A DNA stretch of 25,853 nt from Actinomycetes bacterium (GCA_025964635.1 JAOPYP010000456.1:1-25853); one strand, 5' to 3'; shown: positions 1 to 8,255, counted from the stretch's first letter. Notes: a model not told the origin generated them from the sequence alone. A program made the numbers and translations.

Positions 1-171
1 ACCTGTGCGCAGGCCGGGTATTTCGCCAACGCAACCGCATACTTCTGGGTCGTGTTCAATCATCGCGGCCCGGGAAAGCACTTTGGCTACCTTCGGCTTC
101 GCTGGGGGCGGCATCTCCAGCACTCCATGCTGCTGTGGATCAGCAGTGCCGGCTGGTGGGCTTGGCGGTAA
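1..171 (+). CDS. possible C-terminal fragment of an unidentified gene
   Basis: Frame 1 is open from the left edge to a TAA at 169-171 and would encode the last 56 residues of a protein whose start lies outside the window. The fragment is rich in aromatic residues (Tyr, Phe and six Trp) and basic residues. That could fit the end of a membrane protein, but I do not recognise the family. About three quarters of its codons end in G or C, less biased than the neighbouring genes, so this may be non-coding sequence. If real, it converges on the acetyltransferase gene with a 9-base gap. Weak call. Confidence 0.3.
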   Translation, partial: TCAQAGYFANATAYFWVVFNHRGPGKHFGYLRLRWGRHLQHSMLLWISSAGWWAWR

Positions 172-180
172 GCAGCCCGG

Positions 181-888
181 TCAGATCGAGAAGTCCTGCT
201 CGTACCAGACCTCGGTACTGGGCGGCCGCGGGGTCGCCGGCCGCGGTGGGCCGACGCTGTCGAGCCGTGCTTCCAGTTCCTCGATGCGGTCGTGCAGGGC
301 GCGCAGGCTGACGCCGACCACGTCGGGCAGCACGGCGTTGTCGAGGTCCGCGGGGGAGGTCGCGGTCCGGGCGTGCCTGCGGCTGATCACGTGGCCCGGC
401 ACGCCGACCACGACCGAGTCCGGTGGCACCGGCTTGACCACGACAGCGTTCGCGCCGATCCGGCTGTCGTGGCCGATCGTGATCGGGCCCAGCACCTTGG
501 CGCCGGCCCCGATCGTCACCCGGTCCCCCACGGTGGGATGGCGCTTGCCGCGGTTCAGGCTGGTGCCGCCGAGAGTGACCCCGTGGTAGATGGTCACGTC
601 CGCGCCGACCTCGGCGGTTTCCCCGATCACCACCCCGGTGGCGTGGTCGATGAACAGCCCGGGACCGAGCACCGCGGCCGGGTGGATGTCCACCCCGGTG
701 AGCCGCAGGATGAGCGCGGCGCAGAGCCGGGCCGACAGGGTGTGGCCCTGGCGCCAGAGCCAGTTGCTGGCCCGGTGGCCCCAGATCGCGTGCACCCCGG
801 GGTAGGACAGCACGATTTCCAGGCTGCTGCGCGCGGCCGGATCACGGTCCCGGGCGGCCCGCACGTCCGCACGCAGGGCCGCCAGCAT
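181..888 (-). CDS. cysE: serine O-acetyltransferase
   Basis: Transfers acetyl from acetyl-CoA to L-serine to give O-acetylserine, the first committed step of cysteine synthesis, in the cytosol. The 235-residue protein has the usual N-terminal helical part (VLSYPGVHAIWGHRASNWLW) followed by the left-handed hexapeptide-repeat helix with family signatures: DIHPAAVLGPGLFIDHATGV, the active-site HGVTLGG loop, and a late HDSRIGANAVV coil. It ends in Asp-Phe-Ser-Ile. A C-terminal Ile is the residue known in this family to insert into the cysteine synthase active site, so a CysE-CysK complex is plausible. It starts two bases after the cysK stop codon, so the genes are almost certainly co-transcribed. 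The length suits the short actinobacterial (epsC) type. Confidence 0.95.
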   Translation of the reverse strand: MLAALRADVRAARDRDPAARSSLEIVLSYPGVHAIWGHRASNWLWRQGHTLSARLCAALILRLTGVDIHPAAVLGPGLFIDHATGVVIGETAEVGADVTIYHGVTLGGTSLNRGKRHPTVGDRVTIGAGAKVLGPITIGHDSRIGANAVVVKPVPPDSVVVGVPGHVISRRHARTATSPADLDNAVLPDVVGVSLRALHDRIEELEARLDSVGPPRPATPRPPSTEVWYEQDFSI

Positions 889-890
889 CG

Positions 891-1823
891 CTAGTCGTCC
901 AGGCCCGCGAACAGCGGGGTGCTCAGGTAGCGCTCCCCGAAGTCCGGGACCACGACGACGATCAGCTGGCCGGCGTTCTCCGGCCGGTGCGCGACCTGGA
1001 CCGCGGCCCAGACCGCCGCACCCGACGAGATGCCGCCCAGCACTCCCTCTTCGCGGGCCATCCGGCGGGCCATCTCCATCGCGTCGTCGTTGCCGACGGT
1101 CACGATCTCGTCGATCACGGCGCTGTCGAGAACGTCCGGGACGAACCCGGCGCCGATGCCCTGGATGGGGTGCGGTCCCTTCGGGCCGCCGGACAGCACC
1201 GGTGACGCGGCCGGCTCGACCGCGACCATCCGCACCGACGGCTTGCGTTGCCTGAGCACCTCACCGACCCCGGTGATGGTGCCGCCGGTGCCCACTCCGG
1301 CCACGAAGATGTCCACCGCCCCGTCGGTGTCCCGCCAGACTTCCTCGGCGGTGGTAGCCCGGTGGATGGCCGGGTTGGCCGGGTTCTCGAACTGCTGCGG
1401 CATGAAGTACCGCTGGTCGCCCTTGACCAGTTCCTCGGCCTTGGCGATGGCCCCGGGCATGCCGTCAGGGCCGGGGGTGAGCAGCAGGTCGGCACCGAGC
1501 GCACGGAGCAGCTGGCGCCGCTCCCGGCTCATCGTCTCCGGCATGGTCAGCAGGCAGCGGTACCCGCGCGCGGCGCAGACCATGGCCAGCGCGATGCCGG
1601 TGTTGCCGCTGGTCGGCTCCAGGACGATGGTGTCCGGCCCGATCAGGCCGTCCCGCTCGGCCGCGTCGATCATGGCCACGCCGATACGGTCCTTGACGCT
1701 GCTGGCGGGGTTGAAGAACTCCAGCTTGGCCGCCACCTGCGCGGCGGCCCCGTCAGTGACCCGCTGCAGCCGCACCAGCGGCGTGTTCCCGGTCAGTTGC
1801 GTGACATCGTCGGCGATCCGCAT
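891..1823 (-). CDS. cysK: cysteine synthase A (O-acetylserine sulfhydrylase)
   Basis: PLP enzyme that replaces the acetyl group of O-acetylserine with sulfide to make L-cysteine. The 310-residue protein has the PLP lysine in NPASSVKDRIG (Lys44), the substrate loop TSGNTGIALA (about 71-80), a glycine-rich phosphate-binding loop (GVGTGGTITG), and the C-terminal VVPDFGERYLST typical of CysK. I chose the ATG at 1821-1823 because AGGGAAGG lies 8 bases upstream and the protein then begins at the conserved MRIADDVTQLTGNTPLV; a 24-residue upstream extension is open but looks non-coding. It is the first gene of a cysK-cysE operon, and a strong terminator for the upstream transporter separates the two units. 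Its own promoter should lie in 1824-1893, where I see no clear -35/-10 pair. Confidence 0.96.
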   Translation of the reverse strand: MRIADDVTQLTGNTPLVRLQRVTDGAAAQVAAKLEFFNPASSVKDRIGVAMIDAAERDGLIGPDTIVLEPTSGNTGIALAMVCAARGYRCLLTMPETMSRERRQLLRALGADLLLTPGPDGMPGAIAKAEELVKGDQRYFMPQQFENPANPAIHRATTAEEVWRDTDGAVDIFVAGVGTGGTITGVGEVLRQRKPSVRMVAVEPAASPVLSGGPKGPHPIQGIGAGFVPDVLDSAVIDEIVTVGNDDAMEMARRMAREEGVLGGISSGAAVWAAVQVAHRPENAGQLIVVVVPDFGERYLSTPLFAGLDD

Positions 1824-1893
1824 CGGCCGCACCTTCCCTGGCTGCCCCATTTGGTCCTGGGGACAGCCTCTCATCCAGCCCGCGCGGCGCGCC

Positions 1894-1929
1894 AAAAGCC
1901 CCGGCCGCCCGAATCCGGGCGGCCGGGGC
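1894..1929 (-). terminator. intrinsic terminator of the MFS gene
   Basis: A perfect 14-bp inverted repeat (arms 1898-1911 and 1916-1929, loop of 4) is followed, reading the minus strand, by TTTT (complement of AAAA at 1894-1897). It begins 14 bases after the MFS stop codon. This is an unusually complete rho-independent terminator for such GC-rich DNA and isolates the transporter from cysK-cysE. Confidence 0.9.
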
Positions 1930-1942
1930 CGCGGGCCGGATG

Positions 1943-3817
1943 TCAGGCGGTCTCGGCCGCCTTGGCCGCCGGCCCGGCGTCCTGTAGTTCCCCTGCGAAA
2001 CCGGACTCCGCGGCCGGCTGCTCGCCCGCACCTGCCCCGTGCTCCTCGTGCACGTACCGGCGGCCGCGCATCAGCGAGGCTATGGCGGCGATGAGGCAGG
2101 CCGCGATCGCGAAATCGAAGGCAATGGACAGGCCGTTAGAGAAGGCCGGCGAGATCAGGGACGGGAAGAAGCTGCGCCCGGTCAGGTACGCGGCGTGGCT
2201 GGCCGGCAGCTTCGCGATGGCCGGGCCGAGCAGGGTCTGCACCGGGTTGTACCCGAGGAGGGCCGCGAACATGACCGAGACCGGCGGCAGCGCCGCGACC
2301 CGGGCCGCGTCGGCCCGCGGCACGCCCTGGGCGATCAGCCCGTGGCTGAGCGCGTGCGGCAGCGACGAGGCCAGGCCCAGGATGATCAGCGTGAAGAAGA
2401 TGCCGATGGACAGCACCATGGCCGAGTTCTGGAACGTGGCGCTCATGCCCGCACCCACCCCGCGGCTCTCCCGCGGCAGGCTGTTCATGATGCCGGCCCG
2501 GTTCGGTGAGGCGAACAGCCCCATGCCGAGCCCGTTGAGCAGCAGGATCAGCGCGAACTGCCAGTAGATGAAGTTGATCGGCAGCAGCTCGAGGAGCAGG
2601 AACGAGGCCGCGGCCACGACCATGCCCCCGGTGGCGAACGGCCGGGCCCCGAAGCGGTCGGACAGCCAGCCGGACACCGGCCCGGCGATCAGGAAGCCGA
2701 CCGTGAGCGGGAGCATGAAGATCCCGGCCCACAGCGGAGTCTGGCTGAAGCTGTAGCCGTGCCGCGGCAGGTAGATGCCCTGCAGCCAGATGATCAGCAC
2801 GAACATCAGCCCGCCCCGGCCGAGCGAGGACAGCAGGCTGGCCAGGTTACCGGCGGTGAAAGCCCGGATCTTGAACAGCGGCAGCCGGAACATCGGCTCC
2901 GGCACCCGGGTCTCGACGACGCAGAAAACGGCCAGCACGGCCAGCCCGCCGAAGATGGCGGTCAGCACGAACGGGCTGGTCCAGCCCATCGTGTGGCCGC
3001 CGTAGGGCTGGATGCCGTAGGTGATCCCGACCAGCACCGCGATCAGGCCGATGGCGAACGTGACGTTGCCCGCCCAGTCCAGCTTGGCGGGCCGGCGGAC
3101 GCCGAGCTCGCGGAGCTTCAGGTAGGCCCAGAACGTGCCGAACACCCCAAACGGCACCGAGACCAGGAAGACCAGCCGCCAGTCCACCGGGCCGAGCAGG
3201 CCGCCGAGGATCAGGCCGATGAACGAGCCCCCGATGCCCGCGACCTGGTTCAGCCCGAGCGCCAGCCCGCGCTGGTTGGTGGGGAACGCGTCGGTGAGCA
3301 GCGCGCTGGAGTTGGCCATCAGCATGGCCCCGCCGACGCCCTGCATGATGCGGCCCAGGATCAGCCACCAGGCCGCCGCCGTGCCGTGCAGCCAGGTCAC
3401 CGCCAGCAGGACCGAGAACACGCTGAACACGGCGAAGCCCAGGTTGTAGATCCGGACCCGGCCGAACATGTCGCCGAGGCGGCCGAAGCTGACCACCAGC
3501 ACGGCGGTGACGACCAGGTAGCCCATGATCATCCACAGCAGCAGGCTGGTGTTGCCCGGCTGCAGCGGGTTGACCCCGATGCCCCGGAAGATGTCCGGCA
3601 GCGCGATCAGCATGATCGAGGCGTTGATGGTCGCCATCAGCACGCCAAGCGTGGTGTTCGACAGCGCGATCCACTTGTAGCCCGGGCCGGGCGGCTGGGC
3701 GGCCCGGCCGGCGCCGCGCTGGAGGATCCCGCGGCTGGATGCTTCGTGATGCCCGTTGGGCTCGTGATGGCCGTTGAGCTGTGCAGAGTTACCCGGCTCA
3801 GCTGAGGAGGCCTCCAT
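1943..3817 (-). CDS. MFS drug-efflux transporter, DHA2 (EmrB/QacA) family
   Basis: A 624-residue inner-membrane proton antiporter of the 14-helix DHA2 type, probably exporting drugs or other hydrophobic compounds. Visible family features are the motif-A-like loop SFGRLGDMFGRVRIYNLG after helix 2, motif C in helix 5 (GGSFIGLILGGLLGP), a central WAGIFMLPLTVGFLIAGPVSGWLSDRFG segment, and hydrophobic helices through to about residue 590. The cytosolic N-terminus is long and polar and carries the pentapeptide NGHHE twice, an unusual His-rich stretch. The ATG at 3815-3817 has AGGGAAGGG a few bases upstream. A MarR-type palindrome lies 70-88 bp upstream and a terminator follows, so it is a single-gene unit. 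The substrate cannot be read from the sequence. Confidence 0.93.
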   Translation of the reverse strand: MEASSAEPGNSAQLNGHHEPNGHHEASSRGILQRGAGRAAQPPGPGYKWIALSNTTLGVLMATINASIMLIALPDIFRGIGVNPLQPGNTSLLLWMIMGYLVVTAVLVVSFGRLGDMFGRVRIYNLGFAVFSVFSVLLAVTWLHGTAAAWWLILGRIMQGVGGAMLMANSSALLTDAFPTNQRGLALGLNQVAGIGGSFIGLILGGLLGPVDWRLVFLVSVPFGVFGTFWAYLKLRELGVRRPAKLDWAGNVTFAIGLIAVLVGITYGIQPYGGHTMGWTSPFVLTAIFGGLAVLAVFCVVETRVPEPMFRLPLFKIRAFTAGNLASLLSSLGRGGLMFVLIIWLQGIYLPRHGYSFSQTPLWAGIFMLPLTVGFLIAGPVSGWLSDRFGARPFATGGMVVAAASFLLLELLPINFIYWQFALILLLNGLGMGLFASPNRAGIMNSLPRESRGVGAGMSATFQNSAMVLSIGIFFTLIILGLASSLPHALSHGLIAQGVPRADAARVAALPPVSVMFAALLGYNPVQTLLGPAIAKLPASHAAYLTGRSFFPSLISPAFSNGLSIAFDFAIAACLIAAIASLMRGRRYVHEEHGAGAGEQPAAESGFAGELQDAGPAAKAAETA

Positions 3818-3886
3818 GCCTACCCTTCCCTAACGGTTCTTTCCCGGCGCGTGCCTGCGGCCGGGCAGTCCCGGACCCTGGACTAA

Positions 3887-3905
3887 TAGTTGCTTAGCCA
3901 AACTA
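3887..3905. promoter_or_regulatory. MarR-type operator palindrome upstream of the MFS gene
   Basis: TAGTTGCTTAGCCAAACTA has perfect 5-bp outer arms (TAGTT/AACTA) and an overlapping TTG-N6-CAA dyad. The AT-rich island sits in GC-rich DNA 70-88 bp upstream of the transporter start. The size and the TTG/CAA symmetry resemble operators of MarR-family repressors, which often control DHA2 efflux genes. No MarR gene is present in the window, so the regulator would act from elsewhere. Confidence 0.55.
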
Positions 3906-3984
3906 ACATCCAGGGCGGGTCAGGTAATTCCGGGCCGGAGCCGGATCCCGGAGGGTGGCCGGGAGCAGAGCCGCACCCCGGAGG

Positions 3985-4007
3985 AGGCGGCCAGAACCGG
4001 GCCGCCT
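3985..4007 (-). terminator. hairpin at the end of the VOC gene
   Basis: AGGCGGCC (3985-3992) and GGCCGCCT (4000-4007) form an 8-bp stem with a 7-base loop. It overlaps the stop codon of the VOC gene and has no U-tract. It probably ends the HAD-HipA-DUF3037-VOC transcript and shields the MFS operator region. Confidence 0.45.
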
Positions 4008-4386
4008 ACCCGCCGTGGTAGACGGCCTCCACGTTGTGGCCGTCGGGATCGCGCAGGAAGACGCCGTAGTAACCCGGGTGGTACTCGGGCCACTCGCGGG
4101 GGGCGTGCAGCACCTCCGCCCCCGCCGCGACCGCGGCCTCGTGCACGGCGTCCACCTCGGGGCGGCCAGGGGCCCGGAACGCGACATGCAGTTCTCTGGT
4201 TTCCGGACCCTGGGCCGGGCTGAGCCAGAAATCGGGCGGCCCCTCCGGACCGGACAGGCCGACGACGACCGACTCGCCGGCCGGGAAGCGCACCGCCTCA
4301 CGCATCCCGATCGGCGCGAAGGCACGCAGGTAGAACGCGAGCGACGCCTCGACGTCAGCCACCTGGACACCCATATGATCGATCAT
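4006..4386 (-). CDS. VOC (glyoxalase/dioxygenase-fold) family protein
   Basis: A 126-residue single-domain protein of the vicinal oxygen chelate superfamily, whose members are metal-dependent lyases, dioxygenases or drug-binding proteins. It begins MIDHMGVQVADVEASLAFY, with the first-strand His at residue 4, and ends FLRDPDGHNVEAVYHGG, the DPDGxxxE motif with the terminal metal-ligand Glu; an internal RELHVAF strand carries a third likely ligand. The length equals one VOC module (two beta-alpha-beta-beta-beta repeats). It starts 37 bases after the DUF3037 stop on the same strand and may be the last gene of that cluster. The substrate is unknown. Confidence 0.88.
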   Translation of the reverse strand: MIDHMGVQVADVEASLAFYLRAFAPIGMREAVRFPAGESVVVGLSGPEGPPDFWLSPAQGPETRELHVAFRAPGRPEVDAVHEAAVAAGAEVLHAPREWPEYHPGYYGVFLRDPDGHNVEAVYHGG

Positions 4387-4423
4387 GAGCGCAGGCTACC
4401 GGCCTGCTACGACGCTTTCTCGG

Positions 4424-4804
4424 TCAGCGGACCAGGTCGTCGAAGAGCCGGTCCAGTTCGGCCGCGGGATCGGCGGTCAGGCCGCTGTGCACCGGGCCGG
4501 GCTGCACGATCGTGCTGCGGGTGGCGGTGAGCCAGCGGAACCGCGCCCCCGGCGGCTGCTCGGCCGGGGGGCCGCTGTGGCAGCCCTCCTCCAGGGCGCC
4601 GAGGGCAGCGGCCACCGCCGTCATGTCCGTGGCCGGGTCGAGCGCCCGGAGCCGGTCTTCGTTGAGGAAAATCCGGCAGCCGAGATACCGGTACTGCTGG
4701 CAGTAGAGGATCACCCCGGCATTGATCGCCTCACCGCGCTCGACCCTCGGGACCACGCGGATGAGCGCGTACTCGAAGGGCTGGGTCGCCGGCCCGGTGC
4801 CCAT
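4424..4804 (-). CDS. DUF3037 family protein
   Basis: A 126-residue protein with the DUF3037 look: FEYALIRVVPRVERGEAINAGVILYC near the N-terminus (a strand, then the conserved E/N-x-G-V), YLGCRIFLNEDRLRALDP in the middle, and a C-terminal TVQPGPVHSG-like segment followed by LDRLFDDLV. The family function is unknown. Its ATG overlaps the TGA of the HipA-like kinase gene in TGATG, so translation is probably coupled. The kinase/DUF3037 pair is, to my knowledge, a recurrent arrangement, which suggests the two proteins act together. I chose the ATG at 4802-4804 because it fits this overlap and the family length; upstream extension would run into the kinase gene. Confidence 0.85.
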   Translation of the reverse strand: MGTGPATQPFEYALIRVVPRVERGEAINAGVILYCQQYRYLGCRIFLNEDRLRALDPATDMTAVAAALGALEEGCHSGPPAEQPPGARFRWLTATRSTIVQPGPVHSGLTADPAAELDRLFDDLVR

Positions 4805-5520
4805 CAGCGGATCACCTCCAGCACCCGGGGAGCGCGTTCCAGCAGGTGCGCGGCGTAGTCCGCGGGACGCCCGTCGCCGAACCACTCGGGGGGAACCAGG
4901 GCCAGCACCTCGTCCAGCAAGGCGGCCGTGATCCGCGGGGCCAGGGCCTGGTGCGCGCCGGGCACGTCGGTCGCGGCGCGGCGCAGCACATGATCCTTCG
5001 TGTCGAACGGCGCCAGCGGGCGGGCGGCCGCCCAGTTGTGCTGGAAGTACAGCGCCGATCCGTGGTCGATCAGCCAGACGTTGCGGTGCCAGACCAGCAG
5101 GTTCGGGTTGCGCCAGGTCCGGTCGACGTTCTGGATCAGCGCGTCGAGCCACAGCACGCGGCTGGCGAACTCCGCGTCCACCGGCCAGCCCGCGGGGTCG
5201 AAGCCGGCCGCCCCGGGCAGGAAGTCCACCCCGGTGTTGAGCCCTTCGCTGGCCCGGAGCAGGTCCTGGATCTCCGGGTCGGGCTCGGTGGCGGCGATCC
5301 GCGGGTCCAGGCAGGCGAGCACCAGATCGGGGGTGCGCAGGCCGAGCCGCCGGGCGAGCTCGCCGCCGACGATCTCCGCGACGAGCGCCTTCGGGCCCTG
5401 GCCGGCGCCGCGGAACTTCAGCACGTAGGTGCCGAGGTTGTCGGCCTCGACCAGCGCGGGCAGCGAACCCCCCTCGCGCAGCGGGGTCACGTACCGGGTG
5501 ACACTCACCTGTTCCAGCAC
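4804..5520 (-). CDS. HipA-like protein kinase (HipA_2 type)
   Basis: A 238-residue protein with the kinase core of the HipA/PI4K-like fold. YVLKF gives the ATP-binding Lys (K35), the catalytic segment is LDALIQNVDRTWRNPNLL (Asp133, with Asn138/140), and WLIDHGSAL carries the metal-binding Asp (D152) in the DFG-like position. It is about half the length of E. coli HipA (440 residues) and lacks the N-terminal subdomain, and no HipB-like DNA-binding antitoxin is adjacent. It therefore resembles the compact HipA_2 family rather than a classical persistence toxin. It starts 10 bases after the HAD stop and ends inside the DUF3037 start codon. The start is GTG at 5518-5520 with no good ribosome site, so it may rely on coupling to the HAD gene. 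Confidence 0.85.
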   Translation of the reverse strand: MLEQVSVTRYVTPLREGGSLPALVEADNLGTYVLKFRGAGQGPKALVAEIVGGELARRLGLRTPDLVLACLDPRIAATEPDPEIQDLLRASEGLNTGVDFLPGAAGFDPAGWPVDAEFASRVLWLDALIQNVDRTWRNPNLLVWHRNVWLIDHGSALYFQHNWAAARPLAPFDTKDHVLRRAATDVPGAHQALAPRITAALLDEVLALVPPEWFGDGRPADYAAHLLERAPRVLEVIR

Positions 5521-5530
5521 GCCGGACAGG

Positions 5531-6184
5531 CTATCGGGGCTCCGGCCGCCGGAGGGCGGCGTACCAGGCCGGGAACTCGCGCAGGGAGTCCAGGACCACC
5601 TCGGCCCCGGCCGCCCGGAGGTCCGCGGCGCTGAACGAGCCCGTGGCCACCCCGACCGCGTGCGCCCCCGCCGCGGTCGCGGCGCCCATGTCGGCCGGGG
5701 CGTCGCCCACGTACACGGCCGCGCCGAGCTGGGTCAGCACCGCGGCCTTCTCGGGCCCGTACACGTGCGTGTAGACGTCGTCGGGCTCCAGGCCTGCGGC
5801 GGTCAGGCTGGGCCCGACCGAGACCGGGTGTTTCGCGGTGATGATGATGGCCCGCTCGCCGGCCTGCCGGACCGCCGCGAGGGACTCGCCGGCCCCGGGC
5901 AGCGGCGTGGTCAGTTGCCGGGCCAGGCGCACGTAGTGCCGCCGGTAGGTGGCCACGGCCGCCTCGCGCTCCTCAGCCGGGAACCAGAAGGCGGCTTCGT
6001 CTTCCAGCTTGATGCCCATCCGCCGGGTGACGGAGTCCAGATCGATGCGGGCCCCGGTCTCCCGGGCGACCTCCCGCCACGCGGCCAGGATCGCGGGCTG
6101 GGAGTCGATCAGCGTCAGGTCCAGGTCGAACCCGACCGGGCCGGCCGGCCCCGGGGCGGAGGACGTCTCGTCAAACTGGATCAA
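5531..6184 (-). CDS. HAD-superfamily hydrolase, phosphoglycolate phosphatase-like
   Basis: A 217-residue phosphatase-like protein with all four HAD motifs: GFDLDLTLIDS (nucleophile Asp20, acid Asp22), IIITAK (motif II Thr), the GPEKAAVL lysine (motif III), and VYVGDAPADM (motif IV). A helical cap lies between motifs I and II (about 30-100), as in subfamily IA (Gph/PGMB-like). The substrate is unknown. The only usable start is TTG at 6182-6184: an in-frame TAA lies upstream and there is no ATG or GTG before motif I. No clear ribosome site is present. It is the first gene of a minus-strand cluster with the HipA-like kinase and DUF3037 genes, and is divergent from the amine oxidase across about 70 bp. 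Confidence 0.88.
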   Translation of the reverse strand: MIQFDETSSAPGPAGPVGFDLDLTLIDSQPAILAAWREVARETGARIDLDSVTRRMGIKLEDEAAFWFPAEEREAAVATYRRHYVRLARQLTTPLPGAGESLAAVRQAGERAIIITAKHPVSVGPSLTAAGLEPDDVYTHVYGPEKAAVLTQLGAAVYVGDAPADMGAATAAGAHAVGVATGSFSAADLRAAGAEVVLDSLREFPAWYAALRRPEPR

Positions 6185-6255
6185 GAGGCGACCGGGCGGG
6201 GAATCACGTTACGGGACCGGGCCGGCATGGCTGAGCGCACACGTGGAGGCGATTG

Positions 6256-8226
6256 GTGAGCACCCTGGAGCAGCCGGTGCGGGCACCGCATCCGCTCGAT
6301 CCGCTGACCGAGAGTGAGTTCCGGCAGGCCACCTCGGTGCTGCGGCGCGACCGGGGAGTGGGGACGCGGTGGCGGATCGCCTCCATCGAACTGCGCGAGC
6401 CACCCAAGGACGCCCTGGGCACGCAGACCCAGCAACCACCGCCGCGCGAGGCGCTGGTCGTGTGCTGGAACCGGGATGACGGCCATGCCTACCGCGCGGT
6501 GGTCTCGCTGGACGCGGACGCCGTCGCGGCCTGGGAGCCGCTCCCGGCCCAGCAGCCGAACATCACGCTGGACGAGTGGCACGAGTGCGACGAGATGCTG
6601 CGCAGCGACCCGGCGCTGGCCGCGGCGCTGGAGCGGCGCGGCATCACTGATCGTTCTCGCATCCTCACCGATCTCTGGGCCTTTGGCGCGGACCTCGTCC
6701 CGCCACGCTACCGTGGCCTCCGGCTGGGCTGGGCGGACGTCTGGTACCGCGGCAGCGAGCAAGGCAATCCCTACGCCCACCACCTCAGCGGTCTGCACCC
6801 GATCGTGGACCTCAACCGGATGGTGCTGCTGGAGATCGGCGACAGCGCCGGGCCCGGGGACGCCACCGCCCCGCCCGAGGTGATGGGCGAGTACCTGCCC
6901 AAGCTCATCCCGGTGCCGCTGCGTGAGGTCGCGCCGCTGGAAATCAGCCAGCCGGAGGGTGTCTCGTTCCGGCTGGACGGGCACCTGCTGCGCTGGCAGA
7001 ACTGGGAGCTGCGGCTCGGCTTCAACTACCGGGAAGGCCTGGTCCTGCACACGGTCGGGTTCCACGACGCCGGGCGGCTGCGGCCGGTCGCGCACCGGCT
7101 GTCGTTCGCGGAGATGGTGGTGCCCTACCGGGATCCGACGCCCGACCACTTCCGGCGGACCGCGTTCGACATCGGCGAGTGGGGGCTCGGCTTCATGACC
7201 ACCTCGCTCGAGCGGGGCTGCGACTGCCTCGGCGAGATCGCCTACCTCGACGCCGTCGTGCACGACTCCGCGGGCGAGCCGCAGCGCATCCCGCACGCCA
7301 TCTGCATCCACGAAGAGGACAACGGCGTGCTGTGGAAGCACGTGGACCACGAGTTCGGGGCCGAGGTCCGGCGGGCCCGGCGGCTGGTGGTGTCCTTCCA
7401 CGTCACGGTGGCGAACTACGAGTACCTCGTGTACTGGCGCTTCTACCAGGACGGCAGCATCGAGTGCGAGGTCCGCGCGACCGGGATCATGGTCACCTCG
7501 AACTTCGCGCCCGGCCAGCAGCCGCCGGCCGGACAGCAGCCGCCGTACGGCACGCTCGTCGATGAGCGCACCTACGCCCCGTTCCACCAGCACTTCATCG
7601 TGGCCCGGCTGGACCTCGACGTGGACGGCCCGGCGAACACGGTGTACGCGGTCGAGTCGGAGCCGGCCGCCCCGGGCCCGGACGACCCGTACGGCGTCGG
7701 CCTCCTGCTCCGCCAGACCCCGCTGCGGACCGAGGCGGAAGGCCAGCAGGACTACGACTGGCAGGCCCAGCGCGGCTGGAAGGTCGTGAGCGCGGGCACC
7801 GCGAACTCACTGGGCACCCCGGCGGGATACAAGCTGGTACCCGGCGGGTCGTTCCCGGCGCTGCTGGACCCCTCGTCCGCGGTGCTGCGGCGGGCCCGGG
7901 TGATCGAGCACACGCTGTGGGTCACCCCGTACCACCCGGACGAGCGCTGGCCCTGCGGCGACTTCCCCACCCAGAGCGCGGCGGACTCCGGGCTGCCCGT
8001 CTGGACCGCGCAGAACCGCCCGATCGAGAACACCGACGTGGTGCTGTGGTACGTATTCGGCATCCACCACATCACCCGGCCCGAGGACTGGCCGATCATG
8101 CCGGTGGACACCGTGTCGTTCTGGCTCAAGCCGTTCGGGTTCTTTGATCGTAATCCCGCCCTTGACGTGCCCCCGGACGGGAATTCGCGCTGTCACGCGG
8201 GCGGCGGCGGCGCCGGGCCCGGCTGA
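6256..8226 (+). CDS. copper-containing primary amine oxidase (topaquinone enzyme)
   Basis: Oxidises primary amines to aldehydes with release of ammonia and hydrogen peroxide. The 656-residue protein matches the size of bacterial phenylethylamine/histamine oxidases. Catalytic features are intact: base Asp305 in RTAFDIGEWG, the Tyr converted to topaquinone in VANYEY (Tyr388), copper ligands His444 and His446 in FHQHF, and the third His in GIHHITRPEDWPIMP (604/605). No signal peptide is visible, so a cytosolic enzyme is likely. I chose GTG 6256 over the adjacent TTG 6253 because GGAGG lies 6 bases upstream. It is divergent from the HAD gene and 29 bases ahead of the PQQ-like propeller gene. No aldehyde dehydrogenase or permease lies nearby to reveal the substrate. 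Confidence 0.95.
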   Translation: MSTLEQPVRAPHPLDPLTESEFRQATSVLRRDRGVGTRWRIASIELREPPKDALGTQTQQPPPREALVVCWNRDDGHAYRAVVSLDADAVAAWEPLPAQQPNITLDEWHECDEMLRSDPALAAALERRGITDRSRILTDLWAFGADLVPPRYRGLRLGWADVWYRGSEQGNPYAHHLSGLHPIVDLNRMVLLEIGDSAGPGDATAPPEVMGEYLPKLIPVPLREVAPLEISQPEGVSFRLDGHLLRWQNWELRLGFNYREGLVLHTVGFHDAGRLRPVAHRLSFAEMVVPYRDPTPDHFRRTAFDIGEWGLGFMTTSLERGCDCLGEIAYLDAVVHDSAGEPQRIPHAICIHEEDNGVLWKHVDHEFGAEVRRARRLVVSFHVTVANYEYLVYWRFYQDGSIECEVRATGIMVTSNFAPGQQPPAGQQPPYGTLVDERTYAPFHQHFIVARLDLDVDGPANTVYAVESEPAAPGPDDPYGVGLLLRQTPLRTEAEGQQDYDWQAQRGWKVVSAGTANSLGTPAGYKLVPGGSFPALLDPSSAVLRRARVIEHTLWVTPYHPDERWPCGDFPTQSAADSGLPVWTAQNRPIENTDVVLWYVFGIHHITRPEDWPIMPVDTVSFWLKPFGFFDRNPALDVPPDGNSRCHAGGGGAGPG

Positions 8227-8255
8227 GCACCCTGCCGCGTGGCTAGGCTTTGACG

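Noticed and set aside
4804..5520. Classical HipBA toxin-antitoxin module
   Set aside because: No HipB-like helix-turn-helix gene is adjacent and the kinase is much shorter than HipA.
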